Positions 1-7,800 of a DNA stretch of 64,000 bases are shown here, in pieces. The notes beneath the pieces are model-generated. The model saw only the letters and a program-made list of their open reading frames with translations, did not search any database and was not told where the DNA came from. Source of the stretch: Halomonas huangheensis (GTDB lineage: Bacteria; Pseudomonadota; Gammaproteobacteria; Pseudomonadales; Halomonadaceae); assembly GCF_001431725.1 (NCBI RefSeq), contig NZ_CP013106.1:1612001-1676000 (forward strand), read 5' to 3'. The first letter of the stretch is position 1; each line of letters opens with the position of its first letter. A program made the translations under genes and the position numbers.

Positions 1-50
1 CCCAGCAATCGTAGAACCAGTCCAACAATTACTATTCATGAGGACATCAC

Positions 51-1715
51 ATGACCAGCCAAACCAGCCCGAGCGGCGCAGCCGACTATGCCGAATATCT
101 GACCGATTTCCGTATCGAGGACGTGATTGCACGCCTCGATGACCATGCGGATGGATGCTTCAACGCTTATGAGTCCTGTTGTGGCAAGCATGTGCGCGCG
201 GGAAGAGGGAATGTCGAGGCGCTTGTCCATGAAGCGATGGATGGGACCGTCACTCGGCTGACCTACGCTGAGCTCGATTCAAGCAGTGCTCGATTGGCAG
301 GCTGGTTGGCGCAGCGGGGTATCGGGCGCGGTGATCGCGTGGCCTGCATGTTGCCGCGCTCACCACAGTTGCTGATCGCAGTTCTGGCCAGCTGGCGATT
401 GGGGGCGGTGTATCAACCGTTGTTCACTGCGTTTGGATCGGATGCGGTGGAATTCCGTCTGGCGCGAGCCGATACGAAGTTGGTGATCACCGATACTGCC
501 AACCGCAGCAAGTTTGATACGCTCTCCACTTGCCCTCCGGTGTTGTCTGTCGACGGCCCCGATAGCACTCATCAGGAGGATCTGGACTGGTCTGTGGCGA
601 TGGCGAGCCCTGCACTCGCGACGCCACCACCACGCTTACCGAGCGACGCTCCCTTTCTGCAGATGTTCACTTCCGGTACCGTCGGCAAGCCCAAGGGTGT
701 CGCGGTTCCATTGTCGGCTCTGGTGGCGTTTCATCTCTACATGGAACTGGCCATTGACCTGCGTGAGGATGATTGCTTCTGGAACATGGCCGATCCCGGC
801 TGGGCCTACGGGCTCTACTATGCGATTACCGGCCCCTTGCTGCTGGGCGTTACTACCCATTTCTGTGAAGCCGGCTTCTCCGCCGAAGGCGCTCTGGCCT
901 TCATGCAGCGCCACGCGATCACCAACTTTGCCGCCGCTCCTACCGCCTACCGCCTGATGAAAGCCTCCGGAATCTTCGAGCAGGCCGAAGCCGGACTGTG
1001 TCTGCGGGTCGCCAGTTCTGCGGGGGAGTCCCTCAATCCCGAGGTCGTCAACTGGGTGGCGAAAGCACTGGGTTGTCCCGTCATGGACCATTATGGTCAG
1101 ACCGAAACCGGCATGGTCTGCAACAACCATCACCGATTGGAGCATGTGCGCGAGCATGGTGGTATGGGAGTGCCGATGCCGGGATATCGGCTGGTGGTGC
1201 TGGATGCCGAGTATCGAGAGTTGCCTGCGGGTGAGCCGGGCGTACTGGCGGTGGATGTGGCGCGCTCACCGGTGATGTTCTTTTGCGGATATACCTGGCA
1301 GGAGAAGGATCCCTTCGTGGACGGCTATTATCTGACCGGTGATGTGGTGGTGGGTAACGAAGACGGTAGCTTCCAGTTTGCTGGACGCGATGACGATATC
1401 ATCACCACGGCGGGGTATCGCGTGGGCCCCACCGATGTCGAGAACTCGGTGTTGACGCATCCTGCAGTCGCGGAGTCGGCTGCGGTGGGCCAGCCGGATG
1501 AGATTCGTGGCGAGATCATCAAGTCCTATGTTGTTCTGCGCGACGGTTTCGAGAGCAGCGATGCACTGGCGGAAGAGATTCGCCAGCAGGTACGAGAGCG
1601 GCTTTCGAGCCATGCCTATCCCCGCATTATCGAATTCGTCGATGCCCTACCCAAGACCCCGAGCGGCAAGATTCAGCGCTTCAAACTACGGGCAGATGCC
1701 GCCTCGGGAGCATGA
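51..1715 (+). CDS. AMP-binding acyl-CoA synthetase (medium/short-chain fatty acid type)
   Basis: 554 aa, the usual size for an acyl-CoA synthetase of the ANL superfamily, which activates a carboxylic acid through an acyl-adenylate to its CoA thioester in the cytoplasm. Visible motifs in order: P-loop-like FTSGTVGKPKG near residues 205-215, GQTE near 349, YLTGD near 427 and the C-terminal PKTPSGKIQR near 534, which carries the catalytic lysine. The start has a GAGGA ribosome site eight bases upstream. It lies just before an SDR dehydrogenase and an acyl-CoA dehydrogenase, so a role in degrading a fatty or branched/aromatic acid is likely. The exact substrate cannot be read from sequence; acetate is less likely because the protein is shorter than Acs (about 650 aa). 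Confidence 0.9.
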   Translation: MTSQTSPSGAADYAEYLTDFRIEDVIARLDDHADGCFNAYESCCGKHVRAGRGNVEALVHEAMDGTVTRLTYAELDSSSARLAGWLAQRGIGRGDRVACMLPRSPQLLIAVLASWRLGAVYQPLFTAFGSDAVEFRLARADTKLVITDTANRSKFDTLSTCPPVLSVDGPDSTHQEDLDWSVAMASPALATPPPRLPSDAPFLQMFTSGTVGKPKGVAVPLSALVAFHLYMELAIDLREDDCFWNMADPGWAYGLYYAITGPLLLGVTTHFCEAGFSAEGALAFMQRHAITNFAAAPTAYRLMKASGIFEQAEAGLCLRVASSAGESLNPEVVNWVAKALGCPVMDHYGQTETGMVCNNHHRLEHVREHGGMGVPMPGYRLVVLDAEYRELPAGEPGVLAVDVARSPVMFFCGYTWQEKDPFVDGYYLTGDVVVGNEDGSFQFAGRDDDIITTAGYRVGPTDVENSVLTHPAVAESAAVGQPDEIRGEIIKSYVVLRDGFESSDALAEEIRQQVRERLSSHAYPRIIEFVDALPKTPSGKIQRFKLRADAASGA

Positions 1716-1772
1716 ATTGTGCTGTCTCGGCGAGAGTGGTCGTCGGGAAGCAGTTCCAAGGAGTGAATAACG

Positions 1773-2540
1773 ATGTACATAGCGTCTAGAACCTTCCTGA
1801 TTACCGGTGCTGCTTCAGGGCTCGGTGCAGCCTGTGCCGAGCGACTGGTTGAGGAAGGGGGGCGGGTAGTGCTCTGCGACCTCAGTGATGCCATCGAGGA
1901 TCTTTCCGCGCGACTGGGAGCGGCGGCGATTGCCGTGCGTACCGATGTCACTTCGGCTGAAGACATGCAGGCGGCGGTTGACGCGGCAGTAGCTCATGGC
2001 GGTGAGAAGGGGCTGGCGGGTGTGATTCACTGCGCCGGAGTGGTCAGTGTCGCCAAACTGCTGGATCGGCAGGGACAACCGGCGGACCTCGAGGCATACG
2101 CGCGCACGGTACAGATCAATCTGGTCGGGACCTTCAATGTCATGCGACTGGCAGCGGCTGCCATGGCGGCCAACTCATCTGGAGAAGACGGTGAGCGCGG
2201 GGTAATCATCAATACCGCTTCGGTGGCTGCCTTCGATGGGCAGGTCGGACAGTGCGCCTATAGCGCCTCCAAGGCAGGAGTCGTCGGCATGAGCTTGCCG
2301 GCGGCACGTGAGTTGTCGCGCCATGGTATTCGGGTGATGGCAATTGCACCCGGGGTATTCGAGACGCCGATGATGGGCGATATCCCGGATGATGCGGTAG
2401 CCGCGCTGGAGCAGGCAGTGCCTTTCCCCAAGCGTCTTGGCAGACCCGAGGAATTTGCTCGTCTGGCGGAACAGATCATCACCAACCCGATGTTGAATGG
2501 TGAGGTGATTCGTCTGGATGGTGGAATCCGCATGCAGTAG
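1773..2540 (+). CDS. SDR-family 3-hydroxyacyl-CoA dehydrogenase (HSD17B10-like)
   Basis: 255 aa short-chain dehydrogenase/reductase. The NAD-binding TGAASGLG lies at residues 11-18, catalytic Ser150, Tyr163 and Lys167 (YSASK) are all present, and the end (GEVIRLDGGIRM) is typical of type-2 3-hydroxyacyl-CoA dehydrogenases. The family oxidises 3-hydroxyacyl-CoA or 3-hydroxy-2-methylacyl-CoA to the 3-keto form with NAD+. It lies 57 bp after the acyl-CoA synthetase on the same strand and before an acyl-CoA dehydrogenase, which fits a beta-oxidation role. A general alcohol dehydrogenase function cannot be excluded from sequence alone. Confidence 0.85.
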   Translation: MYIASRTFLITGAASGLGAACAERLVEEGGRVVLCDLSDAIEDLSARLGAAAIAVRTDVTSAEDMQAAVDAAVAHGGEKGLAGVIHCAGVVSVAKLLDRQGQPADLEAYARTVQINLVGTFNVMRLAAAAMAANSSGEDGERGVIINTASVAAFDGQVGQCAYSASKAGVVGMSLPAARELSRHGIRVMAIAPGVFETPMMGDIPDDAVAALEQAVPFPKRLGRPEEFARLAEQIITNPMLNGEVIRLDGGIRMQ

Positions 2541-2560
2541 TGGCGGATTATTGATGAATT

Positions 2561-2576
2561 TGAAACGAACGCTTGA
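2561..2576. promoter_or_regulatory. Candidate PsrA/FadR-type operator, box 1 (imperfect)
   Basis: TGAAACGAACGCTTGA is an imperfect palindrome sharing the core AAACGAA(C/T)G(C/T)TTGA with box 2, and overlaps the putative -35. The known PsrA consensus in Pseudomonas is roughly G/CAAAC-N2-4-GTTTG/C; PsrA is a TetR repressor of beta-oxidation genes released by long-chain fatty acids. Confidence 0.4.
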
Positions 2577-2602
2577 CCAGGGCTCGTTGGACCCGCTATT
2601 TT
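2573..2602 (+). promoter_or_regulatory. Candidate sigma-70 promoter for the acyl-CoA dehydrogenase gene
   Basis: TTGACC at 2573-2578 and TATTTT at 2597-2602 are separated by 18 bp, about 100 bp before the gene at 2703. The -35 overlaps the first and the -10 the second PsrA-like box, which is a classical repression layout. Seen by eye; start site untested. Confidence 0.45.
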
Positions 2603-2618
2603 CAAACGAATGTTTGAA
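2601..2618. promoter_or_regulatory. Candidate PsrA-type operator, box 2 (perfect palindrome)
   Basis: TTCAAAC-GAAT-GTTTGAA is a perfect 7-bp inverted repeat with a 4-bp spacer. It matches the PsrA half-sites CAAAC/GTTTG at an allowed spacing and overlaps the putative -10 of the acyl-CoA dehydrogenase promoter. The regulator itself is not in the window. Confidence 0.55.
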
Positions 2619-2702
2619 TGGCGACATCGAGTGACGGCAATGCCCCAGCTCGCCGCCAGCTTTCGGCTACGTTGGTCGCTTTGACCGCACAGGAGTACAA
2701 CA

Positions 2703-4514
2703 ATGCCCGACTATCAGGCCCCGCTACGTGATTTGCGCTTCGTCATGGACGAGATGCTCGACTACCCTGGTCACTATGCTCGGTTGCCGGGGCTTGAGCA
2801 GGCCTCCCCGGACATTGTTGCGGCAATCCTCGAGGAAGGCGCGCGTTTCTGCCGCGAGGAGCTGCTGCCTCTGAACCAGGTGGGAGACCGTCAGGGATGT
2901 CGGCTGGAGAATGGCGAGGTCAAGGCGCCGGAGGGCTTCCGCGATGCCTATCAGCGCTATGTTGAAGGTGGCTGGCCGGGATTGGCCGGGGATCCTGAGT
3001 ACGGTGGTCAGGGCCTGCCCCAGTCATTGGCGATGGTGCTCTCGGAAATGGTCTGTGCTACCAATCTGGCCTGGGGAATGTATCCCGGGCTCTCGCACGG
3101 TGCCGCTGATGCATTGCGGGCACACGGGACCGAAGAGCAGAAGACCACTTACCTGGCCCCGTTGGTCGAAGGAATCTGGACGGGCACCATGTGCCTGACG
3201 GAACCGCATTGTGGTACCGACCTCGGCTTGATCAAGACACGTGCTCAAGCCAATGCTGACGGCAGCTATGTAATCAGTGGCACCAAGATCTTCATTTCTG
3301 CTGGCGACCATGATCTAGCCGACAACATTGTGCACCTGGTGCTGGCCAGGTTGCCGGACGCTCCTCAAGGCTCGAAGGGCATCTCGCTGTTCATTGTTCC
3401 GAAATACCTGCCGAATGCCGAAGGCCAGCCGGGTGAACGTAATTCGGTCGCCTGTGGTTCGCTGGAACACAAGATGGGCATTCATGGTAATGCCACTTGC
3501 GTGATGAACTTCGATCAGGCCACTGGTTTCCTCGTCGGGCAGCCCAACAAGGGGCTGTCGTGTATGTTCACGATGATGAATGCAGCACGTATCGGCGTCG
3601 GTATTCAGGGGCTGGGTGTGGCCGAAATGAGTTTCCAGAATGCCCTGAGCTACGCACGTGACCGTTTGCAGATGCGGGCGCTGTCCGGGCCGAAGGCCGC
3701 CGATAAACCCGCGGACCCGATCATCGTGCATCCTGATGTTCGCCGTATGTTGTTGACCCAGAAGGCCTTTGCCGAGGGCGGTCGCATGTTGGTGCTGTAC
3801 GCGGCGCAATTGGTGGATGTTACCGAGCATAGTGATGATGCGGCTGAACGTGAGCATGCAGAGACACTGTTGGGATTGCTGACGCCGATCGTCAAGGCCT
3901 TCCTCACCGAGGTGGGGTTCGAGGCCGCCAATGAAGGTGTGCAGATATTCGGTGGTCACGGCTTCATTCAGGAATGGGGAATGGAGCAACTGGTGCGCGA
4001 TGCGCGTATCACGCGTCTCTACGAAGGTACCACCGGTATCCAGGCGCTGGACCTGCTGGGTCGCAAGGTGTTGATGAGCCAAGGAGAAAGCCTCAAGTTG
4101 TTCACCCGTGAGATTCACCGTTTCTGCAAGTCAGCGGCAGACGATGAGTCGCTGAAGGGCCTTGTCGAGCCGTTGTCGCGCCTCAATGCCGAGTGGGGAG
4201 AACTGACCCTCGATGTTGGCATGCGCGCCATGCAGGATCGCGAGGAAGTGGGGGCAGCCAGTGTGGATTACCTGATGTACTCCGGTTATGTGACCCTTGC
4301 GTATCTGTTTGCTCGCTCGGCACAGGTGGCGCAGCAGGCGTTGGCCTCCGAGCCCTCGGATGCCGCCTTCTATCGTGCGCGCCTCGATACCGCGCACTTC
4401 TACTTCCAGCGTCTGCTGCCACGCACTCGTGCTCATGCACAGATGATCAAGGCTGGCGCCGAGTCGCTGATGGCCATGGATGCCGATGATTTCGGTTTGG
4501 GGTTTGAGATATAA
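2703..4514 (+). CDS. Acyl-CoA dehydrogenase (long form with C-terminal extension)
   Basis: 603 aa, longer than classical acyl-CoA dehydrogenases (about 380 aa) and like the bacterial family with an added C-terminal helical domain. N-terminal and middle domains contain TGTMCLTEPHCGTDL near residue 160, the FAD-binding region of the family. The region near residue 420 contains IFGGHGFIQEWGMEQLVRDARI followed by YEGTTGIQALDLLGRKV, the signature around the FAD-binding and substrate-proximal part. It makes a trans-2-enoyl-CoA while reducing ETF. The promoter with two PsrA-like boxes lies directly upstream. Chain-length preference is not visible. A strong terminator follows at 4570. Confidence 0.92.
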   Translation: MPDYQAPLRDLRFVMDEMLDYPGHYARLPGLEQASPDIVAAILEEGARFCREELLPLNQVGDRQGCRLENGEVKAPEGFRDAYQRYVEGGWPGLAGDPEYGGQGLPQSLAMVLSEMVCATNLAWGMYPGLSHGAADALRAHGTEEQKTTYLAPLVEGIWTGTMCLTEPHCGTDLGLIKTRAQANADGSYVISGTKIFISAGDHDLADNIVHLVLARLPDAPQGSKGISLFIVPKYLPNAEGQPGERNSVACGSLEHKMGIHGNATCVMNFDQATGFLVGQPNKGLSCMFTMMNAARIGVGIQGLGVAEMSFQNALSYARDRLQMRALSGPKAADKPADPIIVHPDVRRMLLTQKAFAEGGRMLVLYAAQLVDVTEHSDDAAEREHAETLLGLLTPIVKAFLTEVGFEAANEGVQIFGGHGFIQEWGMEQLVRDARITRLYEGTTGIQALDLLGRKVLMSQGESLKLFTREIHRFCKSAADDESLKGLVEPLSRLNAEWGELTLDVGMRAMQDREEVGAASVDYLMYSGYVTLAYLFARSAQVAQQALASEPSDAAFYRARLDTAHFYFQRLLPRTRAHAQMIKAGAESLMAMDADDFGLGFEI

Positions 4515-4569
4515 GTGCCTGGCTCACCTTGAAATAATTACTCTCTCGGCCGGGTCTGGCCAGTGGTTT

Positions 4570-4598
4570 GGCGGCAGGTTTCTCCTGCCGCCTTTTTT
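4570..4598 (+). terminator. Rho-independent terminator after acyl-CoA dehydrogenase
   Basis: GGCGGCAGG, loop TTTCT, CCTGCCGCC, then six T: a 9-bp GC-rich stem with a T-run. Confidence 0.9.
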
Positions 4599-4714
4599 AT
4601 GCTTCGCTCCCGGCTGTGACTCGGTACCGGGATGATGGCAGCCGGTTATCGTTTACAGCCTTCCTCCGGCGCAGGATCATGGTGGCTGGACTCCGAGTAT
4701 TGCGAGGCAGGACG

Positions 4715-5251
4715 ATGACATCTCCTTCTGCACTTTCCCTCAAGATTCGCCCCGAGCGTGCTGCTGATGCGGCCGATATCCGCCATCTTGTCGACCAGGC
4801 CTTTGCCGGTGCTGCTCATGCCAGTGGCCATGAGGCACGGATCGTCGAGAGCCTGCGTGATGTCGGAGTATTGACGTCCTGGGTGGCCGAGATCATCGAA
4901 CAGCGAGGGAGCCGCCTTGTCGGCCAGCTATCGCTGTCGCCTGTGAGTATCGGGGCTGTCGATGCCGGATGGTTTGGCCTGGGGCCGATAGCGGTGGCGC
5001 CTGCGCATCAACGGCAGGGGATCGGCGCCCGCATGGTCGATACGGCGCTCGAGCACCTGCGCCATATCGGCGCATCAGGGTGTGTGCTGGTCGGAGATCC
5101 CGGCTGGTATCAACGCTTCGGGTTTCGTACCGCGACCGGGATGCTCTTCGCCGATGTGCCCGCCGAATATCTTCTGGTGTGGCCGCGGAGGGAGGAGTGG
5201 CCGCATGGACAGCTGAATTATCATCCCGCGTTCATGGCCGCTTTGGGTTGA
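4715..5251 (+). CDS. GNAT-family N-acetyltransferase (YhbS-like)
   Basis: 178 aa from the ATG at 4715, chosen because an AGGCAGGA ribosome site precedes it and because the longer reading upstream runs through the preceding terminator. The acetyl-CoA-binding motif A is clear (IAVAPAHQRQGIGARMVDTAL, near residues 92-110), followed by GCVLVGDPGWYQRFGF, typical of the YhbS branch. The family moves an acetyl group from acetyl-CoA to an amine; the substrate here is unknown. It is flanked by a terminator upstream and a second acetyltransferase 51 bp downstream. Confidence 0.85.
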   Translation: MTSPSALSLKIRPERAADAADIRHLVDQAFAGAAHASGHEARIVESLRDVGVLTSWVAEIIEQRGSRLVGQLSLSPVSIGAVDAGWFGLGPIAVAPAHQRQGIGARMVDTALEHLRHIGASGCVLVGDPGWYQRFGFRTATGMLFADVPAEYLLVWPRREEWPHGQLNYHPAFMAALG

Positions 5252-5302
5252 GTTCTCGCTGATGCCACGGATATCTGTGACAAGGGCCATGGAGGGCTAT
5301 GC

Positions 5303-5830
5303 ATGATTCACCGGATTACCCCTGATCTACACATCGAAACCCTGGACCAGAAGCATGTCCGCACATTGTGGTTGGCGGTGGATGATAGCCGCAGTAGCTT
5401 GTGCACCTGGTTACCCTGGGTGGACAGCACGCTCAGTCGCGATGACACCGAAGTCTTTGTTACGGCAGCTCGAACGGAGCGACGACTGGGCACTGCCTGG
5501 CATTTTGCGATCATCGAGTCGCAGACGTTGATCGGTACCTGTTCCTTCAACCGTATTGTCAAGGAGCATCGTTGGGCATCGTTGGGTTACTGGCTACATC
5601 AGCAGCACGTCGGCAAGGGAGTGATGACGCGGTGTGTCGCTGCGCTGGTGGACATCGGCTTCAGCGAACTGAGCCTACATCGACTGGAAATTCGTTGTGC
5701 CGTGGGTAACCGGCGCAGTCGCGCTGTTGCTGAACGGCTCGGATTCGAGTTCGAGGGGTGTCTACGCGAGTGCGAGTGGGTCAACGGTCAGCCGCTGGAT
5801 CATAGGGTCTATTCACGTTTACGCCAGTGA
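5303..5830 (+). CDS. GNAT-family N-acetyltransferase (RimJ/RimL-type)
   Basis: 175 aa with the RimJ/RimL architecture: an N-terminal ITPDLHIETLDQKHV strand, the HFAIIESQTLIGTCSFNRI region, acetyl-CoA motif LHQQHVGKGVMTRCVAALVD and the closing VAERLGFEFEGCLRE. A GGAGGG ribosome site precedes the ATG. Relatives acetylate N-terminal residues of ribosomal proteins or small amines, but this protein cannot be assigned a target from sequence. It converges with the cation transporter at 5890, with short tandem repeats in the gap. Confidence 0.85.
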   Translation: MIHRITPDLHIETLDQKHVRTLWLAVDDSRSSLCTWLPWVDSTLSRDDTEVFVTAARTERRLGTAWHFAIIESQTLIGTCSFNRIVKEHRWASLGYWLHQQHVGKGVMTRCVAALVDIGFSELSLHRLEIRCAVGNRRSRAVAERLGFEFEGCLRECEWVNGQPLDHRVYSRLRQ

Positions 5831-5842
5831 TGCCCTGTGCTG

Positions 5843-5883
5843 GAAGAACGGGGGTGTGAAGAGCGGGGGTGTGAAGAGCGGGA
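5843..5883. repeat. Short tandem repeat, 15-bp unit, about 2.7 copies
   Basis: Units GAAGAACGGGGGTGT (5843-5857), GAAGAGCGGGGGTGT (5858-5872) and a partial GAAGAGCGGGA follow one another in the gap between two convergent genes. No hairpin or coding sense is apparent. Confidence 0.8.
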
Positions 5884-5889
5884 CGGCTG

Positions 5890-6795
5890 TCAGGCCCAGC
5901 GTTCCTCGGAAGTGAAGGCCACCGTGAACCAGCGCCGTTGAGGAGGAATCGATAGCCGTGAGGATATCTCCTCGCGGATCTCATCCATCTCGATCACGCC
6001 GCGTCCGGCGGAGAAATCCGGGCAAGTGACGATATGGATCTCGATGAAGTGCCCACGACCACTCTTGGCTACATGGCTGTAGTAGTACAGTACTCCATCG
6101 CGTTGCATTACGCCTTCCATGGCAGCCTGGACCTCACGGTCGACAGCGCTGGGGGCGATCAGGAAGACCTCTTTCATTGCACGGCGAATGATGCCGATCG
6201 GTACCGGGATGAAGCATAGTGTCAGTACTGCCAACAGCGCGGAGTCGACATAGGGTGTCCAGTGAGCGAGTTGTGTATCCTGGAGCAGCATGGCGATGAT
6301 GAATGCCAGCAGAAGCGCTGCGGTGATCATCGCGGCCATCAACCAGTTCTTGTGATCAATGCGCAGAAACTCGGAGTCGGCGCGACGATTGATTCTCTTG
6401 AGATAGCCTGCCATGGCACTACAGATGATCACCACGACCAGTGCATAGAGCATGGCTGCGCCGATCTCCAATGGATGCCCGCCGGACAGTAGCCCACGAA
6501 TGGCATTGAGAAACGCATAGAAGCACAGCAGTAACAGAATCGAGCCGTTGAGAGCAGCCACCATCGGTTCGAAGTGCCAATAACCATGCTGGAAGCGTCG
6601 TGAGGCCTCTTTTACCGCCAGCCGCGAGACGAGTAGCGCTAATCCCGACATGGCCGCATCAATGGTCGAGAAGACACCGTCGAACAGAATCGACTGCGAG
6701 CCCGCGTAAAGACCGACCGCAACACCTAGACCGGCGACCAATAAGGTCATGACAATAGAAATCAACAGGGCGCGCTGTTCCAGTTTGGCTTGCAT
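5890..6795 (-). CDS. Cation diffusion facilitator family transporter
   Basis: 301 aa inner-membrane protein with five to six hydrophobic segments in the first 210 residues and a soluble C-terminal domain of about 90 residues. The first helix pair carries ISIVMTLLVAGLGVAVG and a DGVFSTIDAAMSGLAL segment, matching the D-x-x-x-D type metal site of the family; a later segment has YVDSALLAVL. Such proteins export divalent cations (Zn, Fe, Mn, Co) in exchange for protons. The canonical HxxxD of Zn/Cd-specific members is not obvious, so metal choice is open. It is divergent from a small cysteine-containing protein. Confidence 0.85.
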   Translation of the reverse strand: MQAKLEQRALLISIVMTLLVAGLGVAVGLYAGSQSILFDGVFSTIDAAMSGLALLVSRLAVKEASRRFQHGYWHFEPMVAALNGSILLLLCFYAFLNAIRGLLSGGHPLEIGAAMLYALVVVIICSAMAGYLKRINRRADSEFLRIDHKNWLMAAMITAALLLAFIIAMLLQDTQLAHWTPYVDSALLAVLTLCFIPVPIGIIRRAMKEVFLIAPSAVDREVQAAMEGVMQRDGVLYYYSHVAKSGRGHFIEIHIVTCPDFSAGRGVIEMDEIREEISSRLSIPPQRRWFTVAFTSEERWA

Positions 6796-6942
6796 GGCTG
6801 GTTCTCGAATTCCTCGTCAGGCAAGCTACTTACTATACATGAGAGTCTGCTTGAGAGAGGCCTGGTGTGGGAATGCCCGGGCGGAAAGATGCCCAGCATG
6901 TGTGCCTGGGTGAGGGCGCACCGGATAGATGAGGAGCATGGC

Positions 6943-7209
6943 ATGAGCAATGGCCCCTACTACCGTGGTGAGTGCTGTTGTGGCGAAGTCGCACTGTTGG
7001 CAACAGGTACTGCTCTGGCTATCGATTCGCAGTCGGGGCAGGTGCGTTGGCGTCAGGAGGACCTGCAACTGGCCCAGGGGCTGCTCGATGAGCGAGATAT
7101 GAATGGGCAAAAGCTTGCCTGGTGCACGGAGTGTGGTCAGCAGATATGGCGGATATTGCCCGAGAGGGGCGATGTCGAAACACCACTATCGCTTTGGCCA
7201 TTCGACTGA
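6943..7209 (+). CDS. Small cysteine-containing protein, possible minimal GFA-like zinc fold
   Basis: 88 aa from the ATG at 6943, which has a GAGGAG ribosome site; the reading frame is open further upstream but without support. It contains CCCGEVALLATG near residues 11-22 and CTECGQQIW near residues 61-69. These match the first and last zinc-ligand blocks of GFA-type (glutathione-dependent formaldehyde-activating-like) domains, but the usual middle CHCxxC block is absent. I do not recognise an orthologue. It may be a structural zinc protein; function unknown. Confidence 0.6.
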   Translation: MSNGPYYRGECCCGEVALLATGTALAIDSQSGQVRWRQEDLQLAQGLLDERDMNGQKLAWCTECGQQIWRILPERGDVETPLSLWPFD

Positions 7210-7216
7210 TGGCCGT

Positions 7217-7528
7217 TCACACCGAGTCGATCGGCGGATAATCGAGCGCCTCGCGTAGCTGGTGGGCATGATCGCCGACCCACTGTGGATCGATTGGTCC
7301 CCAGTTTTCGATGGCATAGTGGCCGATATTGTGACGTTGACCTGGTTCGGCAATGAATCGGCACTCAATATGTAATTCTTCCAGCGCTGTCAGCGTGTCC
7401 TGAGCAGTGCGCCGTGGCATGCCAGTGGCCTTCACCAACGCGGGAATGCTGGTGATGCCCTGGTCGATGAGATGAGCCACATATAGACGCCGATAGAAGC
7501 TGCTGCGTGTCTTGCTGAGGGCTGTCAT
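7217..7528 (-). CDS. Small winged-helix DNA-binding protein
   Basis: 103 aa. The N-terminal 60 residues read as a winged helix: FYRRLYVAHLIDQG, then ITSIPALVKATGMPRRTAQ as the helix-turn-helix, then DTLTALEELHIEC as the recognition helix and wing. The C-terminal 40 residues (WGPIDPQWVGDHAHQLREAL) look like a small dimerisation helix. Similar short wHTH proteins occur in Pseudomonas and Halomonas; I know no defined target. It converges on the small cysteine protein, 7 bp between stops. Confidence 0.75.
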   Translation of the reverse strand: MTALSKTRSSFYRRLYVAHLIDQGITSIPALVKATGMPRRTAQDTLTALEELHIECRFIAEPGQRHNIGHYAIENWGPIDPQWVGDHAHQLREALDYPPIDSV

Positions 7529-7800
7529 GGTTACCTTCCGAGGGGTATTTCGGCGTTGCAGCCAGATTGACCGGGGACGGCTATATCAGGGGAGCACATA
7601 TGGGAGCCGTTGCTGGCCGTCATCCGTCGTGATCCTTTCATCTCCATTGTATCAGCGCACTATGCGTACGGTCCGGGGGTAATACTGTCTCCAGGGCTAA
7701 TACTGCGCATCGCCGTGCAGTTCGATCATCGCGGTGACGGCGTAGATACTGGAGGGGCAGTACCTACGCCAACATATGCCTTGTTACTGTGTGAAGGAGT
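7529..7800. other. Intergenic stretch without a supported gene
   Basis: 272 bp between the wHTH gene start and the bioA stop. A short direct repeat (TAATACTG near 7680 and 7698) is the only structure seen. An open frame at 7610-7867 on the plus strand has no ribosome site and runs antisense into bioA, so it is not called. Confidence 0.6.

Noticed and set aside
3315..4118. 267-aa open frame on the minus strand within the acyl-CoA dehydrogenase gene
   Set aside because: Antisense shadow; the plus-strand gene has full family motifs.
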